Positions 17,428 to 25,601 of a stretch of DNA of 64,000 nucleotides are shown one piece after another; position 1 is the first letter of the stretch, and each line of letters opens with the position of its first letter. The notes beneath the pieces are model-generated. The model worked only from the letters and a program-made list of their open reading frames with translations, was not told the origin of the DNA and ran no database searches. Both the position numbers and the translations under genes were made by a program. The DNA is taken from assembly GCA_028821405.1 (NCBI GenBank), contig JAPPGK010000056.1, positions 176,494 to 240,493 of the forward strand, given 5' to 3'. The DNA comes from Gammaproteobacteria bacterium (lineage in GTDB: Bacteria; Pseudomonadota; Gammaproteobacteria; Pseudomonadales; Azotimanducaceae).

Positions 17428-20211
17428 ATGTCACCAAAGAAATCACATCCTGCAATCTGGAGCCTGGTGGCCGGCGCAGCCATGCTGCTCACCGGCAACG
17501 CGCTCGCCCAGGAGGAGGCGGAGGACGAGGCAACCGCCGACGACGAGGACGACGTCGAAGTGGTCATCGTCCGCGGCATCCGCACCAGCCTCGAGCAGTC
17601 GCTGGAACGCAAGCGACAGGCGGACCACTTCGTCGACGCGATCACCGCGGAGGACATCGGGGCATTCCCGGAGCAGAACCTGGCCGAGGCCCTGCAGCGC
17701 ATCAGCGGAGTCGCCATCGACCGCAAGAGCGGCGAGGGCAAGTTCGTCAGCGTCCGCGGCCTCGGTCCCCAGTTCGTGCAAACGACCATCGCCGGGCGCG
17801 TCTCGGCGTCCAACAACGCACCGGGAAGCCACGACGGTAGGGGCCAGACCAACCCCAAATCCCGCGTCGTCGGATTCGACGCCTTCCAGGCGGGGCTGGT
17901 ACAGGCCGTCGAGGTGCACAAGTCGCCCCGGGCCGATCATGTGGAAGGCGGACTCGGCGGCTTCGTCGACATCCAGCCGCGCAAGCCCCTGGAACTGGGC
18001 GAACGGCATATCGCTTTCGCGGTGGACTCCACCATCAACGAGTTGGCGGACGACACCGCGCCCGGCGTGTTCGCGCTCTTCAGCGATGTGTTGAGCGAGA
18101 CGATGGGCTTCATGGTCTCGGCGCAGTGGGACAACCGGGTGTTCCGCTCCGACTCCATTCACCACTACGGCTACATCAACAATCCGCTGCCGGTGGTGAT
18201 TGACGGCGTGAACCTCGGAACCGGCTACTACCCGAAACAGATTCACGGGGACCTGCACATCACGGACCGGGACCGCCTGAACATCTCGTCCGCCCTGCAG
18301 TTCCAGCCCTCCGACCGTGTCGATGTGACCCTGGACATGCTCTACACCAGCAACGTGGCCTCGGAAGTCGACTACTGGCGGTCCTTCCGTCTGTCCCAGG
18401 GCCACCCGAGGATCACGGCAGCGGAACGCTACGACGACAACGGCACCGGCATCTTCTCCATGATCTCGACCTCCGGCGCGGGCGCTTTCATGCAGCACGC
18501 CACCGAGGAGGTCGACAACGTGGCCGTGAACTACGGTGCCAACCTGCAGTTGCAGGCCACGGACAGGCTGTCCCTGAACCTCGATGTGGCGGTGTCCGAC
18601 ACGGAAGCGCCGATCCAGAATCGGGACGCCCTGATGCGGAACACCCGGGCGCAGATGACCTACCACCAGAACGGCCCGGGCGGAATCCCCTCATTGACCT
18701 CGACTTCTCCCTTGACCGACCCTAATTTCTTCAGGGTCGTGAAGCAGTCGGTGCAGGAGCATATCGTCGACGACTCGAACATCCAGTTCAGGGTGGATGC
18801 GACCTACGAACTCGACGGGGACTGGCTCGACACGGTCCAGGTCGGCTTCCGGTCCTACAGTCAGGAACGCCGGGACAGGTCCAGGTATCTGAACAGCAGG
18901 GCATTCATCAATGATCCGATCACCGATTTCGGGGGCGGCCTCGAATTCCCGGCGAATTCGGACTTCCTGGCCGCCATCGGGGCGGACATCCCCAACCCGG
19001 TCCTCAGTCCGCCCTTCTACGCCCTCCAGGAGTCGTTCACCACCCGGGCGGACGAGATCCGAGCCGGCGGCGGGTTCAACACGGGAACCGGCAAGTCCCT
19101 CGACGAATACACGTCCGGCCGCTTCAACGAAGACGTCGATCATGAGGACGACAGCACCGCGTTGTACGCCATGGTCACGTTCAGCGGCGAACTGGGCGAC
19201 ATACCGTATTCCGGCAATGTCGGCGTGCGGTACGTCGACAACGACACCAGCTCGGAGGGGCAGGTCGCGCAGCCGTACGGCATCGACTTCAGCGACGAGA
19301 CGGCACCCGAGATCCTCATAGGCGCCCCGGAGTTCATCAGTCAAGGACACGCATACGAGCACTTGCTGCCGTCCTTCAATGTCCGGCTCGATCCCCGGGA
19401 CGACCTCGTGATCCGGCTGTCGGTCGCCAAAGTGATGAGTCGACCGGACTTCGGCCGAACGCGCCCCAACTTGAGCGTTCAGCCAAGAAACCGCACCATG
19501 CGGGGCGGCAACGCCGAGCTCGACCCGACCATCGGGGTGCAGTTCGACCTGGCCGTGGAGTGGTATTTCGCGGACTACTCGATCTTCTCGGTGGGCCTGT
19601 TCACCAAGAACATGGAAGGGTTCATTCAGGATGACTTCGAATCTGTACCGTTCCCGAACATAATCGACCCGATCACGAACGCGCCCCTGGTACTCGACCA
19701 TTTCACGCCGCTCAACACGGCGGATTCGAGCCTGGTCGGCTTGGAGCTTTCGTTCCAGCGGACGATGGAGGGCCTGCTGCCGGCGCCATTCGATGGGCTC
19801 GGCGTGATCGCCAACTACACGTTGATCAATTCCGGGTCGGACTTCGTAAGCCAGAAGACGAACGCCTCGTACAGCGTTCCGGGCTTGTCCGACAACACGA
19901 TCAACTTCACGGTGTTCTACGAGAAGGGTCCGTGGAGCGGCCGCGTGTCGCACAACTTCCGCGACGAGTTCCTAGACAACATCGGCGTCGCTTGGCAGCC
20001 GCACCCCACGTTTGTCGAGCCGTACAGCCAGCTTGATGCGGCGCTCAGCTATGCGCTGAACGACCGGCTCAAGTTCGCCGTCGAAGCCATCAACCTGACC
20101 GACGAGAACGTCTACTACTACCATCGATTGGGAACGGGCACCCAGAATCACTTCGCGGCCGCGATCAACGCCGGACGTCGGTTCCAGTTGGGCATGCGCT
20201 ACAAGCTGTAG
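17428..20211 (+). CDS. TonB-dependent receptor, paralogue lacking the STN domain
   Basis: Outer-membrane receptor of 927 residues. The signal peptide ends near LLTGNALAQ, followed by an acidic linker and a TonB-box-like VEVVIVRG. Plug and barrel track the neighbouring STN-containing receptor nearly residue for residue: ITAEDIGAFPEQNLAEALQR, FVSVRGLGPQFVQTT, HKSPRADHVEGGLGGF, FMQHATEEVDN and RDALMRNTRAQMTYH. It lacks the N-terminal signalling domain, so it should transport without informing FecR. The pair probably arose by inverted duplication, or by gain or loss of the STN domain. A weak hairpin follows the stop. Ligand unknown but probably related to that of its paralogue. Confidence 0.94.
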   Translation: MSPKKSHPAIWSLVAGAAMLLTGNALAQEEAEDEATADDEDDVEVVIVRGIRTSLEQSLERKRQADHFVDAITAEDIGAFPEQNLAEALQRISGVAIDRKSGEGKFVSVRGLGPQFVQTTIAGRVSASNNAPGSHDGRGQTNPKSRVVGFDAFQAGLVQAVEVHKSPRADHVEGGLGGFVDIQPRKPLELGERHIAFAVDSTINELADDTAPGVFALFSDVLSETMGFMVSAQWDNRVFRSDSIHHYGYINNPLPVVIDGVNLGTGYYPKQIHGDLHITDRDRLNISSALQFQPSDRVDVTLDMLYTSNVASEVDYWRSFRLSQGHPRITAAERYDDNGTGIFSMISTSGAGAFMQHATEEVDNVAVNYGANLQLQATDRLSLNLDVAVSDTEAPIQNRDALMRNTRAQMTYHQNGPGGIPSLTSTSPLTDPNFFRVVKQSVQEHIVDDSNIQFRVDATYELDGDWLDTVQVGFRSYSQERRDRSRYLNSRAFINDPITDFGGGLEFPANSDFLAAIGADIPNPVLSPPFYALQESFTTRADEIRAGGGFNTGTGKSLDEYTSGRFNEDVDHEDDSTALYAMVTFSGELGDIPYSGNVGVRYVDNDTSSEGQVAQPYGIDFSDETAPEILIGAPEFISQGHAYEHLLPSFNVRLDPRDDLVIRLSVAKVMSRPDFGRTRPNLSVQPRNRTMRGGNAELDPTIGVQFDLAVEWYFADYSIFSVGLFTKNMEGFIQDDFESVPFPNIIDPITNAPLVLDHFTPLNTADSSLVGLELSFQRTMEGLLPAPFDGLGVIANYTLINSGSDFVSQKTNASYSVPGLSDNTINFTVFYEKGPWSGRVSHNFRDEFLDNIGVAWQPHPTFVEPYSQLDAALSYALNDRLKFAVEAINLTDENVYYYHRLGTGTQNHFAAAINAGRRFQLGMRYKL

Positions 20212-20223
20212 GGCGTTGTTGAT

Positions 20224-20263
20224 TTCCCTGGTGATGCGCTCTTCGCGAGCCGTCATCAGGGAA
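20224..20263 (+). terminator. Possible hairpin after the receptor gene
   Basis: TTCCCTG (20224-20230) plus ATG (20234-20236) can pair with CATCAGGGAA (20254-20263), leaving a GTG bulge and a 17-base loop. It starts 12 bases after the stop. There is no T-run, so it is at best an atypical terminator. Confidence 0.3.
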
Positions 20264-20480
20264 CGCAACCCAACGGAACCAACGCCAAACGCGGGTTCTG
20301 AATCAAGGCGGTGGGACTCGGCGGTCACGGACAACGCCACAGCAGTCGGGGCTGGCCTCAGCGGCGCGCTTGGACCGCGTGTGAGAGATTTCTTACCCAT
20401 CCTAGTGGTAATGTCCGGCATACGGGCGTTACGGGGTGCGGCATCATGGCCGCACTCCACAGACTCGGTAGTACGCAGCA

Positions 20481-20921
20481 ATGACAACGGGAGAAGCCAC
20501 CTCCGACAACGAACCGACCCGAAGCGCCCGGTTGGTCCTACCCGCATGGCTAGACGGAAGGACGATCGCCGTGTTGACGACCGTCGTGACTGCGGCGTTG
20601 ACCCTGGGCACGATGATGCAGACGGCCCATTCGAACCTCGCGGGAAGCATCGACCAGGTTCGCCGGGATCTCGGCAACGACATCGACGAACTCCGCCGGG
20701 ATCTCGGCAACGACATCGACGAAGTCCGCCGAGATCTCGGCAACGACATCGACATGGTCCGCACAGAGCTCTCTTCGGATATTGCCGGCCTCGATAAACG
20801 CCTCCGCTCCGTGGATGTCGACGTCGGGGCGATCCGCGCAGCGATGGTGGGATTCGACGCCCGGCTGAGCGCCGTCGAGGCGGATGCGCGACGGCCGATC
20901 AAGGCTGTACCGCCCAGCTAG
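20481..20921 (+). CDS. Small membrane-anchored hendecad coiled-coil protein (paralogue A)
   Basis: Protein of 146 residues with unknown function. One hydrophobic helix at about 28-50 (TIAVLTTVVTAALTLGTMMQ) is followed by tandem 11-residue units of the form VRRDLGNDIDE, three nearly perfect and one diverged, then an amphipathic tail (VDVDVGAIRAAMVGFDARL). Hendecads normally give long right-handed or straight coiled coils, here probably projecting from the inner membrane. It is a clear paralogue of the product at 34398-34856, sharing WLDGRT, MMQTAHS and the tail. It precedes a sulfatase gene by 211 bases with a dispersed repeat between. RBS weak; ATG 20481 chosen. Confidence 0.7.
   Translation: MTTGEATSDNEPTRSARLVLPAWLDGRTIAVLTTVVTAALTLGTMMQTAHSNLAGSIDQVRRDLGNDIDELRRDLGNDIDEVRRDLGNDIDMVRTELSSDIAGLDKRLRSVDVDVGAIRAAMVGFDARLSAVEADARRPIKAVPPS
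20658..20789 (+). repeat. In-frame 33-bp tandem repeats, four units
   Basis: Units at 20658-20690, 20691-20723 and 20724-20756 are almost identical (core GATCTCGGCAACGACATCGA); 20757-20789 is diverged. Each encodes one 11-residue hendecad. Contiguous with no spacers, so the copy number can vary by slippage without breaking the frame. Confidence 0.9.
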
Positions 20922-20977
20922 CGTTGTCGGGCGATTCCATCTTCATGGTTGGGCAAAGTCTCGTAGGGCCGGGGCTA

Positions 20978-21053
20978 TCGCGCCCGAAGGGCGCGCCCCC
21001 GCCCGCGCCGCACGCAACCGCGGACTCCTCGGCCCGTCCCTACGGCTCGTCGG
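20978..21053 (+). repeat. Dispersed palindromic repeat, copy with both modules separated
   Basis: The left module CGCGCCCGAAGGGCGCGCC (20979-20997) and right module GGCCCGTCCCTACGGCTCG (21031-21049) match those at 22757-22800 and 62882-62922, but are separated by about 33 bases of other GC-rich sequence. Confidence 0.55.
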
Positions 21054-21132
21054 TCTGGTGGTAGGGGAACATCGATTCGCTGCGTCTATGCTAAGGGGCG
21101 AAAACGAGAGTCGCGAGTAAGGAGGCGCGGCA

Positions 21133-22743
21133 GTGGCAGACAAACCCAACGTTCTGTGGATCAGTTTCGAGGACTGCCTGCCGCTCTACGGCTGTTACGG
21201 CGACCCCATCGCGTCTACGCCGACGGTTGACCGGCTGGCATCCGAAGGCTGCATCTATCCCCATGCATTCTCGACGGCGCCGATCTGCGCGCCGGCGCGG
21301 GCGGCGGTGATAACCGGGATGTACCCGACCAGCATCGGCGCCCATCACATGAGGACAACCCGGGGGCAGGCCTACGATGCACCGGCACCGCACTACGTCA
21401 AATGCCTGGGCGAATATTTCCGCAGAGAGGGCTACTACTGTTCCAACAACGTCAAGACGGACTACCAGTTCGAGCCGCCGTTCGCCGCCTGGGACGACTG
21501 TTCCGACGCCGCGCACTGGCGGAACCGGCCCGATCCGACGATCCCCTTCTTCGCCGTATTCAACCCCGAGTTCACCCACGAGTCGGGCATGTGGGAGGAG
21601 GACCGCAGCTGGCCGTTCAAATACGTGGCGCCGCAGCGGATGCAAGCCACCGACCCCGATGCCGTCGAGGTGCCCCCGTATTTCCCGGACACCCCCAAGG
21701 TCAGACGGAGCATCGCCAAGGACTACGACAACATCGCGCTATGCGACCAGGTGTTGGACGCGCTGCTCAGGCAGCTCGAGGAGGACGGCCTGGCCGACAA
21801 CACGATCGTCGTGCACTGGAGCGATCACGGGCCGATGCCCCGGGGGAAACGCCACCCCTACGACCAGGGAATACGCTCGCCGATGATCATCCGGTGGCCG
21901 GGGATGATCGAGCCCGGCACCACCAGCGACCGGCTCGTCAGTACCGTTGACCTGGGTCCGACGATGCTCAGCGCTTGCGGAATCACCGTGCCGCCGCACA
22001 TGCAGGGTCGTGCCTTCCTGGGCGGGCATGCCGGACCCGAAAGGCAATACGTCCATGCATCCGTCGACCGTTCCGATGCCGACTACGACATGGTCAGGGC
22101 GGTTCGGAACACTCGCTACAAATACATCAAGAACTACTTCCCTGAGAAGCCGTACCTGCTCTGGAACGCGTTCCGCAACCATCACCCGATCATGCAGGAG
22201 TGGTACCGCGCCTGGATGGAAGGCGAACTGAACGAGACGCAGTCAATCATGTTCGCCGAAACGCGGCCCATCGAGGAACTCTACGACACCCGGACCGATC
22301 CCTGGGAGGTCCACAACCTTGCCGAGGACGACGACCATCGAGACGTGCTTGACCGCATGCGCGAGGAACTCGATGCCTGGCAACAGGAAACCGGAGACCT
22401 TGGCATAGTGGACGAAAGGGTCATGAAGGCCATCCACTATCCAACCGGCGAAAAGCCCGTCTGCACCGAAGCCAGGTGCCTGGTTTTCGCGGCGGACTCC
22501 TACGGGGAAGCGCCGGCGCCTGACGCGTTCAGCCTGCCCGACAACCACCGGTTGCAACTGTTCAGTCCAACCCAGGGATGCAGCATCTGCCACACGCTCG
22601 ACGACGGCGACGCCAGCTGGCGGGTGTACACCGGGCCCATCCGGCTGCCAGCCGGCGACCATCGCCTGAGGACGCGGGTCTCCCGGATCGGCTATCGGGA
22701 CAGTCCGGAGAAGACCTTTGAGATTGCGGTGACGTCTGAGTAA
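21133..22743 (+). CDS. Sulfatase, no signal peptide
   Basis: Sulfate ester hydrolase of 536 residues in the alkaline phosphatase superfamily. The formylglycine site is CAPAR (Cys 52) in TAPICAPARAAVITG. NVLWISFEDC at the start binds the metal, and VVHWSDHGPMPRGKRHPYDQG matches the second metal/phosphate region. The N-terminus has no signal peptide, so a cytoplasmic site is likely. GTG at 21133 is chosen because GGAGG lies ten bases upstream. It opens a run of six same-direction genes to 29180 (sulfatase, PhyH, binding protein, sulfatase, unknown, PhyH). A C-terminal ~85-residue segment beyond the catalytic fold is unassigned. Substrate unknown. Confidence 0.92.
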   Translation: MADKPNVLWISFEDCLPLYGCYGDPIASTPTVDRLASEGCIYPHAFSTAPICAPARAAVITGMYPTSIGAHHMRTTRGQAYDAPAPHYVKCLGEYFRREGYYCSNNVKTDYQFEPPFAAWDDCSDAAHWRNRPDPTIPFFAVFNPEFTHESGMWEEDRSWPFKYVAPQRMQATDPDAVEVPPYFPDTPKVRRSIAKDYDNIALCDQVLDALLRQLEEDGLADNTIVVHWSDHGPMPRGKRHPYDQGIRSPMIIRWPGMIEPGTTSDRLVSTVDLGPTMLSACGITVPPHMQGRAFLGGHAGPERQYVHASVDRSDADYDMVRAVRNTRYKYIKNYFPEKPYLLWNAFRNHHPIMQEWYRAWMEGELNETQSIMFAETRPIEELYDTRTDPWEVHNLAEDDDHRDVLDRMREELDAWQQETGDLGIVDERVMKAIHYPTGEKPVCTEARCLVFAADSYGEAPAPDAFSLPDNHRLQLFSPTQGCSICHTLDDGDASWRVYTGPIRLPAGDHRLRTRVSRIGYRDSPEKTFEIAVTSE

Positions 22744-22800
22744 GGGCGACCCTAACGCGCCCGAAGGGTGCGCCGGGACGGGACAAGCCCGTCCCCTACG
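22741..22800 (+). repeat. Dispersed palindromic repeat, best copy
   Basis: The right module is a perfect hairpin: GGGACGGG (22775-22782), loop ACAAG, CCCGTCCC (22788-22795), then CTACG. The left module GCGCCCGAAGGGTGCGCC lies at 22757-22774. A third segment, GGGCGACCCTAACGCGCCC (22744-22762), recurs inverted at 34988-35022. It sits between sulfatase and PhyH genes and could terminate or attenuate transcription there. Confidence 0.7.
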
Positions 22801-22851
22801 GTCCCGCGTTCCTAGCCCGGGATCGGTACTTCGATAGACGGAGGCAAGAAT

Positions 22852-23718
22852 ATGGCAACAGGGACATCTGACATCGATCAGTTGCAGCGGGATGGGCTCA
22901 CCGGGCCGTTCGAGTTGGCCGACCAGTCGATTCTCGACGCGGTGTCCGAGGTGGCCATCGGGCTACAGGCACTGCAACGGGCGCAGAACTCGCTGGCGAC
23001 CCTTGCCGGGCAGGAACTCCGCCACACCACGCTGATCAACAGACACATGGCGTTTGGCGTGATAAGGCAACTCTTTCTCGACGCCAACCTGCAGTCCGTG
23101 GTGGCGGACTGTTTCGGCAAGGACCTCGTGCTCTGGCAGACCAAGTTCTTTCCGAAATACGAGGGCGTCGGCGAAAACCGATGGCACCACGATCGAATCA
23201 TCGAAAACGGCGATGACCCCATCAGGGTCTACGACACCCGCAATCACTTCTCCTTTGTCGTCGCCCTTTCGGATCTCGGCATGGAACACGGCAGGATCGA
23301 ATACATCAGGGGATCGCATCTGCCCATCGACGGTTTCGACAGGGACATGCCGCGTCTGTTCGACGAGATGCCCGACGTGGTCCATGACAGGATCACCCCG
23401 CTGACGCTCAGGAGAGGCGAGTTCGCGGTCTTCCATTCCGCGTTGCTGCATCGCAGCCTGGCCTACGGGCACAGGGAGGAGGAGTGGCGTCCCGGCTACT
23501 TCGGTGCCCCCAACCCGGAGCTCCGCAGGAACGCCGACATACGGTCCGGGAGAATCTCGTTGGCCGCAAGGCTCGCCAGGAAAGGCACGGTCATTCCCGA
23601 AAGATATGGTTCGAATCCGGCCGGCGCGGCGCACGCGATCGCAGAGCCGATTCCCTACTACCGCGCCATCGCGGATCAGGACCATGGCAACGGGTCAGTT
23701 GTGATGCCTTTCAACTAG
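22852..23718 (+). CDS. Phytanoyl-CoA dioxygenase (PhyH) family protein
   Basis: Third PhyH-like oxygenase, 288 residues. Iron ligands are H112-H-D114 in NRWHHDRIIENG and H200 in ALLHRSLAYGHREEEWR, with R213 likely for 2-oxoglutarate. IRGSHLPIDG replaces the usual PGSH motif. ATG 22852 has GGAGG eight bases upstream. The binding-protein gene starts eight bases after the stop, so these two are almost certainly co-transcribed. This implies that the oxygenase acts on something delivered by that transport route. It differs from the other PhyH proteins in the window in its short N-terminus. Confidence 0.88.
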   Translation: MATGTSDIDQLQRDGLTGPFELADQSILDAVSEVAIGLQALQRAQNSLATLAGQELRHTTLINRHMAFGVIRQLFLDANLQSVVADCFGKDLVLWQTKFFPKYEGVGENRWHHDRIIENGDDPIRVYDTRNHFSFVVALSDLGMEHGRIEYIRGSHLPIDGFDRDMPRLFDEMPDVVHDRITPLTLRRGEFAVFHSALLHRSLAYGHREEEWRPGYFGAPNPELRRNADIRSGRISLAARLARKGTVIPERYGSNPAGAAHAIAEPIPYYRAIADQDHGNGSVVMPFN

Positions 23719-23726
23719 GAAGGGAA

Positions 23727-25598
23727 ATGAAATGGCCCTCGCTGCACAAGCGTTGCCTGCCGGGCGTGATTCCGCTGCTGGCGTTCGCATCCATGGCGGA
23801 CCAGCCGGCTTATCGGCACGGCATTTCGCTCCTGCATGAGCTGAAGTACCCCGCCGATTTCGAACACTTCGAATACGCCAACCCCGACGCGCCGAAAGGC
23901 GGCGAACTGAGGCTCGCGGCAACCAACCCGATCCGGAATTTCGCCGGCGTACCCGGTACCGGCGTACCGGGCGCACAGGGGTTGGGGAGAACCGTCGACC
24001 GGCTGATGATCCGTTCGGCGGATGAACTCTCAGGCCTCTACGGCCAGCTTGCCGACGGCATTGCCCTCGCCGCCGACCGGCGATCCCTTTTCGTCCGGCT
24101 CAACGACAAGGCGCGCTGGCACGACGGCGTGCCGGTGACGACGACGGACGTTAGATTCTCCTACGACGAGTTGTTGAAGCGAGCCTTCGGTAAGGTCTAT
24201 CTCCAGTCATGGATCGAAGCGCTGGAGATCGTCAACGCCAGGGAGTTGGTCATTCACCACCGGCGCGTGTTCACCAATTCGAACCTGGTGGCTTTGACCT
24301 GGTTCCCCATCCGGCCAGCGCACTACTACGCAGGCAAGGACTCGAGCGCGCCGACGCTGGTGCCGCCGGTGGGCAGCGGCCCCTATCGCGTCGCCGATTT
24401 CGACGCCGACTTTGTCCGCTACGAGCGCGTCGAGGACTATTGGGGAAGGGATATCCCGGTCAACCGCGGTCGATACAACTTCGATGTGATCCGCTACGAC
24501 GTCTACCGCGATGCGACGGTCGCGAGGGAAGCGATTCGAAAAGGATTGTTCGACATCTACTTCGAGACCGATATTCGGCATTGGGTCTCGTCCTACGACA
24601 TTCCGGCGCTGGCAACCGGGTCGCTCATCATGGAAACGCGATCGGTGCAGAAGTTCATTGGCCTCGCGACGGGAATCGTTCTCAATCTCGATCGGCCAAG
24701 ACTGCGGGACGTCCGCGTCCGCGAAGCACTGACACTCGCCTTGGATTTCGAGTGGCAGAACCGCGTTTTCCAGTACGGTTCGCAGACGCGCGCGACGAGC
24801 TACTTCGCCAATTCGCCGTTTGCCGCAACCGGACCTCCCACACCGGCCGAACTGGCCGTGCTCGCCCCCTACCGCGAACGCCTGCCCGAACGGGTGTTCA
24901 CACAGGCGTTTCGCCTACCGGTCTCGGACGCCACCGGATTGAACCGCACGGCACTCGAAAGAGCGCGAAACCTGTTTGCCGAAGCCGGCTGGTCCCTTAA
25001 GGACGGACGCCTGGTCAACGCCGCAGGCCAGGTATTCGAACTGGAGTTGACGACGCAGAATCCCACGCAGCGTCGGGTGCTTCTGCCCTACATCGAGGCC
25101 CTGAAGACCCTCGGCATCGATGCTCGTCTGCGACTGCTCGACAACGTGGCGTGGGTGAACAACCTGAGAAAACGCGATTTCGACGCCTACGTCCGCGGGC
25201 ACGACTTCCTGAATCCTCCGTTGGGGGAACTTGAGAGCTATTTCGGTTCCGGGACCGCGGACCTGGAACTGGGGGGCAACATGGCGGGGCTGCGCAACCC
25301 GATCGTCGACGCGCTCATCGACCACGCGGAGCGGATGGTGGGGTCGCTCGAAGAGGCGATGACGGCCTGCCGGGCGCTGGATCGCGTGTTGCTATGGGGG
25401 TTCTACCACATCCCGTTGAACATCCCCGACGAAGAACGGTTCGTGCGTTGGGACAAGTTCGCGCGGCCCAAGGGCGAGGCGGTCGCGAAGTACGAGTACC
25501 TGGTCGGCAGTTCGGTGCGTATCCTCGACAGCTGGTGGATCGACCCGGACAAGGCCGGTGCTACTTCCGCGCCGTACAGCGAGACAAAGGTAAGGTAG
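23727..25598 (+). CDS. Extracellular solute-binding protein family 5, YejA-like
   Basis: Periplasmic peptide-type binding protein of 623 residues. It starts with a short signal (KWPSLHKRCLPGVIPLLAFASMA) and then YRHGISLLHELKYPADFEHFEYANPDAPKGGELRLA; the FEHFEYANPDAPKGG block is characteristic of YejA-like proteins. Family-5 landmarks FVRLNDKARWHDGVPVTTTDV and RVREALTLALDFEW follow. No permease or ATPase genes are adjacent, so it must share a transporter encoded elsewhere or act as an orphan. It lies between a PhyH gene (8-base gap) and a sulfatase gene (3-base gap). ATG 23727 with AGGAAGGG upstream. Confidence 0.9.
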   Translation: MKWPSLHKRCLPGVIPLLAFASMADQPAYRHGISLLHELKYPADFEHFEYANPDAPKGGELRLAATNPIRNFAGVPGTGVPGAQGLGRTVDRLMIRSADELSGLYGQLADGIALAADRRSLFVRLNDKARWHDGVPVTTTDVRFSYDELLKRAFGKVYLQSWIEALEIVNARELVIHHRRVFTNSNLVALTWFPIRPAHYYAGKDSSAPTLVPPVGSGPYRVADFDADFVRYERVEDYWGRDIPVNRGRYNFDVIRYDVYRDATVAREAIRKGLFDIYFETDIRHWVSSYDIPALATGSLIMETRSVQKFIGLATGIVLNLDRPRLRDVRVREALTLALDFEWQNRVFQYGSQTRATSYFANSPFAATGPPTPAELAVLAPYRERLPERVFTQAFRLPVSDATGLNRTALERARNLFAEAGWSLKDGRLVNAAGQVFELELTTQNPTQRRVLLPYIEALKTLGIDARLRLLDNVAWVNNLRKRDFDAYVRGHDFLNPPLGELESYFGSGTADLELGGNMAGLRNPIVDALIDHAERMVGSLEEAMTACRALDRVLLWGFYHIPLNIPDEERFVRWDKFARPKGEAVAKYEYLVGSSVRILDSWWIDPDKAGATSAPYSETKVR

Positions 25599-25601
25599 AC
25601 A

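Noticed and set aside
17443..18666. Antisense frames under the STN-less receptor (also 18691-19953)
   Set aside because: Similar antisense frames occur under the paralogous receptor, which shows that they are a by-product of receptor codon use.
12351..20211. Inverted receptor copies as ends of a composite transposon
   Set aside because: They are diverged full genes with no transposase, terminal repeats or target duplications visible.
23605..23630. GGTTCGAATCC, a tRNA T-loop-like string
   Set aside because: It lies inside a conserved PhyH reading frame and no cloverleaf can be built around it.
23727..25598. YejA-like gene as sign of a microcin C uptake or antibiotic cluster
   Set aside because: No permease, ATPase or biosynthetic genes accompany it; neighbours are sulfatases and oxygenases.
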